Source: Nematostella vectensis
Lineage: Eukaryota; Cnidaria; Anthozoa; Actiniaria; Edwardsiidae
Length of the DNA: 64,000 nt
Direction: 5' to 3'
NCBI RefSeq assembly: GCF_932526225.1
Contig: NC_064038.1
Span: 7,067,070-7,131,069, forward strand
A program made the translations under genes and the position numbers. The notes beneath the pieces are model-generated. The model was given only the letters and a program-made list of their open reading frames with translations, had not been told where the DNA came from and searched no databases. Shown one piece after another: positions 14,388-43,700 of the stretch. Positions within the stretch are counted from its first letter, which is position 1. Each line of letters begins with the position of its first letter.

Positions 14388-14444
14388 CGGCAACCATGGA
14401 CAGCTGTTTCGTCCTTATTAGGACTCGTCAGCATGGCATAGCCG
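14388..14444 (-). ncRNA. type I hammerhead ribozyme, unit 5
   Basis: Identical ribozyme segment, although this unit has the longest A-run and a G-to-T change elsewhere. Confidence 0.92.
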
Positions 14445-14744
14445 GTTTGCCTCAGTTAAACTTCATCGGCAAAAAAAAAACTGCAGGGCGACTTCGACCC
14501 GAACGAAGTGCTTTAAACCACAGCAAAGATCCATGTGGGATCTAGAGCTGCGACCGGGCTATCGTGATGCCAATTGTGCGGATCACGCATGCGACCTTTG
14601 CTAGTCTAAAACTCCGTCGGATAGCCAAACTATCCTTGCGAGTATGTATACATAAATGTGGACTTTAAAAGCACACTAGCATACACACATTGGCACCAGT
14701 CGGGCCAAGACGGGACGCTAGCACAGTCTATTACCCGTGCAGTT

Positions 14745-14801
14745 CGGCAACCATGGACAGCTGTTTCGTCCTTATTAGGACTCGTCAGCATGGCATAGCC
14801 G
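14745..14801 (-). ncRNA. type I hammerhead ribozyme, unit 6
   Basis: Identical core. This is the outermost unit in the minus-strand direction, so it would be the first transcribed from a promoter to the right of the array. Confidence 0.92.
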
Positions 14802-15081
14802 GTTTGCCTCAGTTAAACTTTATCGGCAAAAAAAACTGCAGGGCGACTTCGACCCGAACGAAGTGCTTTAAACCACAGCAAAGATCCATGTGGGATCTAG
14901 AGCTGCGACCGGGCTAGCGTGATGCCAATTGTGCGGATCACGCATGCGACCTTTGCTAGTCTAAAACTCCGTCGGATAGCCAAACTTCTAAAGATAACAT
15001 TTATATATTAATGTACTGTTATTCTACTAAGGAGACGTATTACTAAATTATCGTAAAGTGTGCGGGCAGGCTGGCATTCGA

Positions 15082-15296
15082 CCACAGGGTACCCGCGCGA
15101 TGACCAAAAAACTACGACGACAGGGTACCCGCGCGATGACCAAAAAACTACGACGACAGGGTACCCGCGCGATGACCAAAAAACTACGACGACAGGGTAC
15201 CCGCGCGATGACCAAAAAACTACGACGACAGGGTACCCGCGCGATGACCAAAAAACTACAACGACAGGGTACCCGCGCGATGACCAAAAAACTACG
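15082..15296. repeat. 36-bp minisatellite, six units
   Basis: Units start (GGGTACCC anchor) at 15087, 15123, 15159, 15195, 15231 and 15267, an exact 36-bp period with a single substitution in unit 5. Because 36 is a multiple of 3, open frames run through the array on both strands (for example a 12-residue repeat QGTRAMTKKLRR). This is a property of the period and not evidence of a gene. Confidence 0.9.
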
Positions 15297-15305
15297 TCTC
15301 ATAGT

Positions 15306-15535
15306 TATACAGTCGATTCAGAAAATGTTGTCGTCAACCGGCTTCGCGACTACGCGACAAGCCCGCATGTAAGCAAGGGTAAAAACCACTGAAACGCCTA
15401 GCTGCATATATTAGCCAACGCATAACTTCAGGCTTAGAGGTGGCTAATATATGCATTTTGTATTTTTACCCATACTTACATGCGGGCTTGTCGCGGAGCC
15501 GGTTGACGACAACCTTTTGTCAATCGACTGTATAC
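15306..15535. mobile_element. long fold-back (palindromic) element
   Basis: The left arm starting TATACAGTCGATT at 15306 is mirrored by the right arm ending at 15535. Arms of about 110 bp share GTCGTCAACCGGCT and GACAAGCCCGCATGTAAG in inverted orientation, and the inner part (TGCATATATTAGCCA versus TGGCTAATATATGCA) is also inverted, leaving a loop of about 20-25 nt. The left arm has a small insertion (ACTACGCG). There is no coding capacity; it is probably a fold-back or MITE-type element. Confidence 0.82.
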
Positions 15536-16039
15536 CGGAGTTCGGCGCTCGAAGTGTTATTATAAGTGTTAGTAGTAGATTTAGCGGTGATACATCATTC
15601 GTCCTAGTTAAAGTCTTAACCGAAAAAACGAGGATTCACAGTGTAGAAAGCCAGGTTTTTAGGGTAGTAGCTATCAAAAGATTTCACCGCATTGGATTGA
15701 TGCACCACAGGCAAAACAATAGAACGGGGATACAATAAAACAATAAGGTTACCCAACCAATCCTATTGGGCCTTACAAGCGGCCTTCTACACTTCTCGGG
15801 CCTGGGTCTCACTCCACTCTCAAGATTAATGTTGCAAGAATTGTGAGCCATTGCGACTCAAGAGAGCAGGTACCTAAATTTTGTTAAAACAGCCTAGAAA
15901 TGTGGCAGTTATACTTCAAGGTAAATCTTTGAATGAGCCGAAGGCGTTACTTTTGTCAACACAACTAAATGGCACACTCGTTAAGACAACTGGGATACCT
16001 CGTGATGGCACTTGGTCCAGACCATGTTGTCAAACAAGA
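15536..16039. other. spacer between fold-back element and minisatellite
   Basis: No recognisable gene or repeat. An open frame overlapping the fold-back right arm has no domain signature. Confidence 0.5.
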
Positions 16040-16916
16040 TGTGATGACGCCATTATGATTTCACATAAAACTAGTGATGACGCCATGGTGATGTTACAGA
16101 TACCTAGTGATGACGCCATGGTGATTTCACATAGTGATAACGCCATGGTGATGTCACAGATACCTCACAGATACCTAGTGATGACGCCATGATGTCACAG
16201 ATACCTAGTGATGACGCCATGGTGATGTCACAGATACCTAGTGATGACGCCATGGTGATTTCACAGATACCTAGTAATGACGCCATGGTGATTTCACATA
16301 AAACTAGTGATGACACCATGGTGATTTCACATAAAACTGGTGATGACGCCATGGTGATGTTACAGATACCTAGTGATGACGCCATGGTGATTTCACAGAT
16401 ACCTAATAATGACGCCATGGTGATTTCAAATAAAACTAGTGATGACGCCATGGTGATGTCACAAATACCTAGTGATGACGCCATGGTGATTTCACAGATA
16501 CCTAGTAATGAGGCCATGGTGATTTCACATAAAACTAGTGATGACGCCATGGTGATGTTACAGATACCTAGTAATGAGGCAATGGTGATTTCACATAAAA
16601 CTAGTGATGACACCATGGTGATTTCACATAAAACTGGTGATGACGCCATGGTGATGTTACAGATACCTAGTGATGACGCCATGGTGATTTCACAGATACC
16701 TAGTAATGACGCCATGGTGATTTCACATAAAACTAGTGATGACACCATGGTGATTTCACATAAAACTGGTGATGACGCCATGGTGATGTTACAGATACCT
16801 AGTGATGACGCCATGGTGATTTCACAGATACCTAATAATGACGCCATGGTGATTTCACATAAAACTAGTGATGACGCCATGGTGATGTCACAGATACCTA
16901 GTGATGACGCCATGGA
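16040..16916. repeat. 33-bp minisatellite, about 26 units
   Basis: Tandem units built on GATGACGCCATGGTGAT followed by TTCACATAAAACTAGT, GTCACAGATACCTAGT or GTTACAGATACCTAGT, giving two or three unit subtypes that alternate as higher-order blocks. The period of 33 keeps frames open on both strands (260 and 269 codons), which explains the long opposing open frames; no protein domain is evident. Confidence 0.9.
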
Positions 16917-17904
16917 GTTTTGTTCTTACTTTCTATCTCGTCTTTTTTTATTTTCTTTCCGCTTATTTTGAGGAGAAAACCAGCATAGTAGATTTTCTAC
17001 GAAGTACTCTGGTAAACAACAACAGCAGCTCTTGTGTCAAAATTGTGAAAAAGAGAAATTGCAGAGTTGGATTTTAGAGTCGTTCGATGGGTTTTGCCGT
17101 GAATGAATCGTTTTGAAAGTTCACAAAACTTTGATGGAATCCATCAAAGTCCACTTAATCAAGAAAGTGTAGGAACAAACGGTTGAAATCCGAAATTTGA
17201 TATTAACTTATCTTCGCATGGTGATGAAGAAAAGGGTTGCTGATAAGCCAAACCGAGGATTTTCCTTAAACACGCGGGAAAGCAAATGGCGGTTTATTGA
17301 CTTCTCCAAAACCTGTGCAATTGATATCTAGCTTGAATGGGAAGGAAAAGGAGATTAAAAAGGCATGATTTATTGTCTTTTTTGACATTTTGTTGCTCTG
17401 TTTATGGGATCTAGCTGATTCAAAAGTTGTAAATAATAATTCACTCAAAAGCACGGTATATTCTTATCAAATCCCCTCTAACATTTTATAGCATATTGAG
17501 GAAGTCCTTTTTCGTTATTTTGATGGAAAACCGCAAATGACATTACTGTATTTTACCAGACTAACCGTTTGTTGTTTTTTCCTCTCGAATTTCGACGGTA
17601 TTTGAGTGCTACCGAAAATGGCGCCTCCAACCTTGTTTCTTTCCTTAGTAGGGGGAGAGAAGTAATAAATTCCGAACCCCCCCCCCCCCCTCCAAAAAAA
17701 AAATCGTGTATTACACGTGAATTTGACAACCACAAGGCATGTTTTAAGTTCTAAGGCAATTTTATTGACAACATTTCACACACAAAAAACGCTTTACTCG
17801 TCCCCTCTCAGAACAGCCGAATTCCGAGCTATGAACAAGCAACCATTGCCTGGGCTACCTGTGGTAATATTTATTCACGCCAAGTATGGCATCTGTTTAA
17901 CTAT
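16917..17904. other. spacer with C-run
   Basis: No gene recognised. It contains a run of C residues at about 17677-17690 followed by A residues. It may include remnants of the LTR element that starts at about 17905, but no LTR could be identified. Confidence 0.45.
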
Positions 17905-17907
17905 ATG

Positions 17908-20321
17908 TCAAGAGAATATGCTCTTCAAGTGGTTGATAACAACAAGTGAGGTGGTGCTCCCCACGGCACTTCCTAACTTTCTGATTATCGGGAACTTACT
18001 GTACTGGTCTGCTACAAGCAAGTTTGTTTTCCCTTTGTAATCGAATAGGTCAGAGCTCACCTTCTGCCAGGGGTAACTCGGTGGTTCTGGCTGTAAGATT
18101 GGTTGCTTCTGGTTGTGTCGTTGGTGCTTCTGACATGCCTCGCAGGTCTTCACAAGGTTTACAACATCCTTGGTGATTCCTGGCCAAAACACAGTGGTGC
18201 GGGCTCTCAAGAGGCACTTCTCCTGGCCCAGGTGTCCCTTGTGTAGGGTATCCAAGATCTCTGGTCTCAGGGTAGGTGGTATAACAATGCTCTCTCCCTT
18301 GAGGACAAGGCCATCTTCTATTGTCAATTCTTCTCTGAAATTTCAGTAATCATAGAGCATACTGGGACACTTTTCTCTAGACTCTTGCCATCCTTTGCAG
18401 ATGGTGTCTCTGAGTTGGCTTAGGGTTGGGTCACTAGTGGTCAGGTCTCTGATTTGCTGCAATTTTGCTGGTGAGGCTGGCAGTGTGTCAGTCACCTGGT
18501 GGATACTTAACTGGGGTAGCTGTCCCTTGGGCGGTGCCGGTTGAGGTGACAGTCTGGATAATGCATCAGCAATTGGAACATCAGACCCTTTGACGTACTT
18601 GACAGTGACGTCATACTTGAGTGCCCTCAATACGAACCTCTGTAAACAAGCAGGACATGAGGTTAGTTTCTTTTTGAAAATGGACTCAAGGGGTTTATGG
18701 TCAGTGTTAACTGTACATTGCTTTCCATAAATGAAGTAGTGGAACCTCTCTAGTCCCCATACTACCCCGAGAGCCTTGCGCTCTATGTTACTATAGTTCT
18801 GCTCAGACTCTGTGTCCACCTTGTAGGAGGACAGCGCCAACACCTTTCAGAGATGCGTCTGTCTGTATGACTGTCTCTTCCTTGGGGTCAAAATATCGAA
18901 GTACTCCTAGGGATGATATCTCTTCCTTCACCTTCTTGAATGTTTCATCATGTTCGGGTTCCCATAAGAATACACTTTCCTTCTTTGTGAGCTCTCGTAA
19001 GGGTGCTGTCAAGGTGGTGAGTTGCCCTGAATACCTTGTGAGGTAGTTGACTAAGCCTAAGAAGCTCTGAAGGTTCTTAGTGTCTTTGGGTGCTTCCATG
19101 TCTAGGATCGCAGACACCTTCTTGTTGTCTGGGGGACCCCTTCCGGACTCCATGTGTGTCCGAAAAAACTAACTTCATTGCACTTGAACTGAAGCTTTTC
19201 AGCATTGAACACAATCCCCTTCTCTTTGGCTCTCTCCATGAGGTCTGTCAGGTTTCGGTCATGCTCCTTTTCAGTGGACCCATACACGAATATGTCATCG
19301 GCAATGCCGGTCACGCCATTCGGGCCTTCAAGGGCTGAATAAAGTTGTCGTTGGAAAATATCCTGCAATACTACCAGTCCAAATGGGAGTCTGGAAAACT
19401 TGAACCTTCCAAATGGTGTTCCAAACGTTGTGAGGTATGAACTTTCGTTGTCCAGGGGAACGTGCCAGCACCCTTTTTTTGCATCGATCAGGGTGAAGTA
19501 CTTGGCGTCACTTAGTTGTGTCACCACTTCATCAACCGTCTTGGTGTAGTGGTGTTCTCTCTTGATCCACCTATTCAAGTCCCGGGGGTCCAGGCAGACT
19601 CGGGTCTTTGTGATCACCCCCTTGTCATTGGTTGTCTCTGTCAACACAATGCTATTCACCCAGTCTGTGGGTGTGTCCACAGGTTCTATGATACCTGCTT
19701 CAAGCATCTTGTCGATTTCTTGCTTGTACAATTCACGGAGGTGGACTGGTACCGACCTGGGTGGGTGGATAACAGGTTCTGCACCCTCCTCTAAGGTGAT
19801 GTGATATGGTCTCATTTTAAATGCTCCCAGTCCCTCAAAACGTTTCCCTTAGTGAGTGGGGTGTGCATGTTGTCATGTTGACTATGGGATTGGGCCTTGG
19901 GGGCTTTGTCAAGGTTAAGGTTGTACTTCACTAGCTCGAGATCATCACATGTCTTGCAGCCAATTATGGCAGGACCTGATACTTCAGTAACATTGAATGT
20001 TATTTCTTTAACTTGACCCTTGTGGTGCACATACAATTGACACTGCCCCAGGTTCGAGATTTCATGTCCACCGTAGGATATGATTTTGCAGCCAGGTTTC
20101 TCTAGCTGTCTTTTTTTTTTCGGGAAAAGGCACTCAATGTCCTTCTTTGCAATGACATTGAGTTCTGCGCCAGTATCAATTCTACATACAATAGAGGTGG
20201 TATTCTTGTGGTGTGGTTTGGAAGTGAACTGCAATTCTGTCGTTACACGGTTGCGGTTTTCTAGCTGGAAGATGCTTTCAATTCCGCTTGGGCTATTTTC
20301 ATTAGTGCTGGTTTCTGCCAC
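17908..20321 (-). pseudogene. pol remnant: protease, reverse transcriptase, RNase H, integrase
   Basis: Segments: 20321-19812 holds an aspartic protease (active-site DTGA). 19815-19102 holds reverse transcriptase, with the catalytic box present as IADD. 19153-18803 holds the RT connection and the start of RNase H (QTDAS). 18843-18343 holds the rest of RNase H and linker (NTDHKPL). 18327-17908 holds the integrase zinc-binding region (HKGHLG ... CEACQ) and the first catalytic Asp (SDLFDY). Consecutive segments are in different frames or separated by stops. The integrase core and C-terminus are missing. Confidence 0.85.
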
Positions 20322-20366
20322 TAGAGTTCCTAAGAAAACTCTTTCATCACAATTTTCATCATCAAG

Positions 20367-21219
20367 TCAATGGACAAATTTTTTTGGGGGTGTGAAGCAC
20401 ATGTGCTGAAAATGTCCAGTTTTGTGGCAGGCAAAGCACTCTGAATCAATAGCTGGGCATTTCTGGCCCTTTTTGTGGGGTGTATTTCCACATCTTCCAC
20501 ATTTATCTGGTGTATGGTGCTGAGCGGATGCGCCCTTTTCATCACCAGGCTTCTTGTTGGATCTATTTACTGGGTGGGTTTTACCTTTTCGTTGCTTTCT
20601 AGCTTTATTGTTGTTCTGGATGGAGTTTACCTCTCTCTGATTCTGGGGGTTGCTTATGGCGTTCATTTGTAGCCGTGTCGCCTCCTCAGTGTGGGCGATT
20701 TCCCTGGCTCTCTTGAAGGAGAGGGAATTTCCTTCGGCGATGCACTTCTTTCGTACCGCGTCGGAGTCGGCTCCAAAAACAAGAGAATCTCGCATTAGCT
20801 CATCGTGTAAGTCGGTGGGAAAACCACTATTCTGGATAAGTAGTTTTGCCTCAGTAAGGAATTCGTCTAGCGGCCTGTTGTTTTGTTTCAGGGATCTTAG
20901 GTAAAATCGATTTAATAAGTGGTTGGATTGTGGTTTCACGTGCTCTTCGAAACGCTTCCAATATTCGGCCAATTTGTTCGCCTCTTCTGTGCTCAAATTC
21001 CATGTATTAAACAAGTCAAGGCCATAATCTCCCGTCCAGAGGGAGATCCAAATATCTACACTTCTGTTCTTCCGACCTCTGTTTTAGCGGCCCGTCAAAT
21101 AATAATTCACATTTCTGGCGAAAACGTTTGAACTTCAATTCAATGTCGGGGCTCGTGGTCCAGTCTATTTTGGGAGTTTCAAATCCGATCGGATCGCTCA
21201 TTTCGCTGGCTTGAACCAA
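20367..21219 (-). pseudogene. gag remnant with tandem zinc knuckles
   Basis: Two adjoining pieces (21219-21016 and 21014-20367) lie in different frames, so gag is broken near its first third. The C-terminal part is basic, then has a Cys-rich CGRCGNTPHKKGQKCP motif followed by a CCHC nucleocapsid knuckle (CFACHKTGHFQHMC). It ends at a TGA at 20367-20369. The protease segment follows in the same frame, so this stop is either a nonsense mutation or a recoding site. Confidence 0.8.
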
Positions 21220-22276
21220 AGAACGATTGGAAAAAACTCACGTTTTTCTTTCTCCTTTCAGTCTTTGACTTCTAGAAGATCCCCCTACTGACAGCCATGT
21301 CAAGTTTCGTGAACTGGAGGGTTTATTATGATACTCGTGCGAGTCGTACAAGTTGTACACAAGTATAAAGCTACATGCATAAATTAACATAATGATAACT
21401 ATGGCGCGAAAGTCACGCAATACATGTCAGTCACTGGTTGTGTTACACTATATTCTTTGGAATCTTTGGGATGCTGTTAAATCCATGACATATTCTTCAC
21501 GAGGACAAAGCTTGTAAGAATATTATTTGTATTAAAAATATACATAATGGAACATCTATGAAGGAACTTAATTAATTAACCTTTGGTTTGTTAAATTTAA
21601 TGTACTGCATAATTTATATTATTAAATGATGGCTGGATCCATTTTGTGGGGCCAATACAATTTGTAGTTATTTGGCTGTAATGAACTTAACCTCATTAAA
21701 AAAAATCCATCCTAAAGATAACGAGAGCAGGATCCTAGATCCCAAGCTTCCCTAAATCTACCTCAACCAGTCAAACAAAAAGAGTCCAACGCGGGCTCCA
21801 CTATTAGATTTAGGCAGTGCCTAATCTATATATCAACTCTGTTGTTCTGATTCGTCTTTCGCATAGGATTGAACGAAATGAGGAATTTCCGTTGTAGTAG
21901 CGTTTGGCGCCGCCAGAGTGCTCAAAATTTGAGACAATAAGTTTTGGTCACCCTGTGGCATGTCACGCAATCGCAAGATGTGTTTCTTTTCGTAACAAAC
22001 TCGCGACGTCATTATTATGTGTACTGCTCATGCGTGTGGAATAGAAACAAAAATGGCCGCCTGTCCATAGATTGGTTATTTGCAGTATACGCGACCGAAT
22101 ACACGAGTTTTATGCCTTTTTACAGTAACTTTTTGTCATATATAGTAAACTCCGTGTATTAGTGTTTTTTTGTGGTGTAACAATTGTGTTTTTTTAGAGC
22201 CAAAGAGTATTTATTTGGATAAGTTTTCTTTGGTGTTTTGCTTTTATTTTCAAAATAAGTTTGGACTTTGGCCAAC
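21220..22276. other. spacer and CLPX upstream region
   Basis: Between the gag start of the LTR element and the CLPX start codon. Part may be the element's leader/LTR, but no repeat partner was found. No TATA box obvious upstream of 22277. Confidence 0.45.
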
Positions 22277-40422
<18,146 letters not shown>

Positions 40423-40787
40423 CCGATGACGACGATTAAGCCTTTTACGTCGGGGACGCCTCCTTAAGGGTGTAACCTATAACGACGATTACGCCATTTA
40501 CGTCGGGGACGCCTCCTGAAGGGTTAACCGATAACGACGATTACGTCGAAAAAATAAGCAGAGCTATGAACGTATTTCTAATGGCACTTTGTAGCTTCAG
40601 AATTAATCTTTCATGACTCTGTACATTATGCATACTATCATATATTATTTTTACCTCTAGTGTATTACTGGACTCCTTTACTCTTTTTTAATCCTTCACT
40701 CTATGTTTTTGTTTTCTGTACTATGACTGTTTATAGTGCGATGCGCGCTAGCGTGGCCACCCCGACAATTTTGCGAAGCACTTAACG

Positions 40788-40793
40788 AATAAA
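40788..40793 (+). other. CLPX poly(A) signal
   Basis: AATAAA about 370 bases after the stop codon; the first canonical hexamer downstream. Confidence 0.6.
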
Positions 40794-43700
40794 TATGATG
40801 TTATTTTTAATCAACACTCTAGCGTCATACCCTAAAACTGCAGTTAAAAGAATCGATATTATCAATTTATTGCGTTGAAAGCTTTTTACAGGCCGAAAAT
40901 AGGGTTAGGGAGATATTTCAGATATTCAGATTCGGGATTACTGTGTTTGTAATTTTTAGGACGCGGGTCCCCCTCCCCCTGCGTCATTTTTGTCCTCCAT
41001 TCGCCACAGGAAGACTCTTTCCCGATAAAAAGAGATGCCTGCGGAGGAGGCTAAGTATTGTTTGTATCCCGTACAAACGGTATTGTTTATATCATTTAAC
41101 GTGTGCCACTCGGGGCGCAGTAGTTGGTTGCTCATACAAAACCTTAATATGTGTTTAGGATATTTTTCACGATCTGAGATGTGTACAACTGTCCTAAATC
41201 TTTGAACCCTTCTCGCACAGCTTTATCCACAAAGCCCTGTACATACCATTGTATATTCTATTGTATGTCTCGTCTAATGAGTATGTATAGATTGTTTTTT
41301 TTTTCATGGTTTGAGTCATATTTTAGAACTGTAAATGAAAATACCAATAATATTGAATTAAATGTGATATCTGTTCGAAGACCTTTTTCGATATTTTGAG
41401 TTACAGCACAAGTTGCGAGTGATGCAATTTCTCGCCTAACTTAACGCGAGTCACCCACGAGTTGATGATATGGTCACACATACATCCACCAAGTCAAATG
41501 GCGAATGACAGGACATTGGAAACCTATCCTGCTAGCAGAGCTTTCTCCTGTATCTCTCGCTTAGCAGTTTACTTGCCGATTCGCGAACACTAGCAACAAC
41601 ACAAATAGAGAGAAAACAAGAGAAAAGGGCCTCTGCTAGCAGGGTATTGGAAACCCAATGCACGACTGAAACCTCCCCCTCCCCCCCTCCCTTTTCCCTG
41701 CAATTCGCAATAATGCAGTGGTATGGTACGCAGAACAATTTTATTCGCAATGTTGCGAAGCAGCGCAAAGAATTGCATTGCAAGTTGCGAAAAGAGGATA
41801 TACTAAGCGTAATTTTCTTGCCACTAAGAATTCTAAGAATTGCCTGTTACAGGGCCGCATCCAGCATGAGGCACGTGAGGCACTCGCCTCGGGAAAATTT
41901 TGATGTTTTTTTCACAATTGAAAATTATGAGATAAAACACCCGCTTTTGTTGGATTTATCATCCAATAACTAGCTTTACCTCGGTAAAATTTTGATTCTG
42001 GCTACAGGCCTGAAAGTCATGCATTTTCCGGAAATTGGGTTGGGGAATCTTTGCATATTTGCACGTTATCGTCAAAAAGGAAGATAAGAGACCGTATTTT
42101 TTACCCACTGATCCCTCAACTGGCCTGTTTCGGCCATAAAAACAACGATATCAAGATACTCAGGCGATAGTCCATCTAACTAAAACTGTACAGCTAACTA
42201 AATAAAAGCTCGATTTCCTTTTTTTGACAAACTTCAAATAAAACCAATTTTTTTTAATATGTCTTTTCAGCCCAAAGCCGACCGAATCAATTCCAGAAGA
42301 AAAAAACCCGGCGTAGCAGTGAAAACATTAAAAAATTTCAAATTTAGAAGAGATACCTTGGTGCTTGTGTTTGTGCTGGTCCAGACAGAAACCACATTGG
42401 AATAAATATGTCTCGATATGCCTTGAAATTTTGAAAGTAGAGTATTTATGTAGAAAAAAAATGGTTTCAAAAACTTAAATTAAGTCCCCTTGAATTTGGA
42501 TATTTAAAACTATGTAAATCAAGGAATACTACATCTTTCCGGGAGTGGAGCAAATGATCTTCAAACTCTTCAAGGCATGTAATTTATTCATGCATGGTGC
42601 ATTTACTAAAATGCATACGTAGTAGGGCCAGGAGAATAAGAATCTAAAGAAATCGTGTTGTTTTGTGTATTTGGAAAAATATATATTTCTTAAGTAAACA
42701 GATCGCAGCATCCGCTATCGTTAAACTTTAGTCTTGTAAATCATGAGTCTCCGCCATTTATTCATCCTTAAAAAAGCATCCATTTCCATCGGCTGATTTG
42801 TAAAGCTACTGGAAATTTTTGATTGAATTTTGCATTAAAAAAAGGTAAAATTGCTTTTGAACGGTTGTTTTGCAATTTCATTCAAAAATTTCTCATCCAA
42901 TATTGGATGAGAACAATAACAAAGGGCTGGCTGGCAAGGGCTCTTTAGAAATCGTTTAATAGATGTAGAGGATATAGCGCGTTAGTGTTTTCTATTTCCG
43001 GTGTCGGAAAAGAGACCGGGGTAAACGGTGACTATTACGCACACTCGAAGGCAATCGGGGCTAATCGCAGCCTTAATGACGCACAAGCCGTTACGTTGGG
43101 TAGAAATTAAGGCCCAGTTTTGTAAAATCAATTTCCGATCTTATGAAAGACCATCATTTTGAAAGATGCTAGCATAATAGAGCCACGCGAATGTTGTTTT
43201 TATATTTCATTTTTTTGTGTGGAACATTGCGTGAAAACATACGCCTTGTGCAGAGTTGTGTGGTTTTCTGCGACTAATGGCAACAAGCCGTAAATTGTAC
43301 TTCATCAGTAAAACGACTCTTCACAAGGGATCGGAATCAGTCCATTTTAATGCGGAAGGGAAGATTTGAATAAGGATAAACGTAGAGTTATGTTTCTAAA
43401 TTACTAGTTGTAAAACTATACAGTGTAATGGCCACAAATCATTTCCCAAAATGATGTGCTCTCGCAGTTTCAAGCAACGCTGGCTTATAACTCTGTTGTC
43501 AGAAGTCTGTTTTCTCATGTTTTAATCTGTTGATCAAATGTTTTCAAGCCCACCAAGGACCAGTGGATAAAACAACCTCTTAAGGCGACCCGCCTTTACT
43601 CAAAACGACTGTTCTTTAAAACATCCATCTTCAAAGGGCTCCCATACGATAATCATTTACGCGATCTCTCTAATTCTTTCAAATGCTATTGAAATAAATA

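Larger units (their letters stand above)
12878..14986 (-). repeat. hammerhead-ribozyme satellite / retrozyme-like tandem array, six units of about 356 bp
   Basis: Six head-to-tail units start (GTGGACTTT anchor) at 12881, 13232, 13587, 13946, 14301 and 14659, giving periods of 351, 355, 359, 355 and 358 bp. The last unit stops about 28 bp short. Units are nearly identical. Differences are a missing TCTAT in unit 1, variable A-run length and a few substitutions. Every unit encodes a complete hammerhead ribozyme on the minus strand. The repeated plus-strand open frame (MAPVGPRRD...) has no homology I recognise and breaks with A-run length, so I do not consider it a gene. Known from the field: metazoan retrozymes are non-coding tandem units of a few hundred bp carrying type I hammerheads and expressed as self-cleaved circular RNAs. 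Calling this array a retrozyme is an inference from unit length, ribozyme type and lack of ORF. Confidence 0.88.
17905..21219 (-). mobile_element. degenerate Ty3/gypsy-like LTR retrotransposon (gag-pol remnant)
   Basis: Minus-strand remnants occur in the order gag, protease, reverse transcriptase, RNase H, integrase, the Ty3/gypsy order. The element is split by frame changes and stops into at least five open segments, and integrase is cut off partway through its catalytic core at about 17908. I could not identify paired LTRs, a primer-binding site or a target duplication, so the outer limits are the limits of recognisable coding sequence. No envelope-like region was seen. This is an inactive fossil copy. 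Confidence 0.85.

Noticed and set aside
13264-14917. Repeated 60-82 codon open frames beginning MAPVGPRRD as a small gene family
   Set aside because: They are the antisense of the ribozyme units. Their ends change with the A-run length and there is no domain or splice context.
15048-15392. Opposing repeat proteins over the 36-bp array
   Set aside because: The open frames arise because 36 is divisible by three; the same holds on both strands and in two frames.
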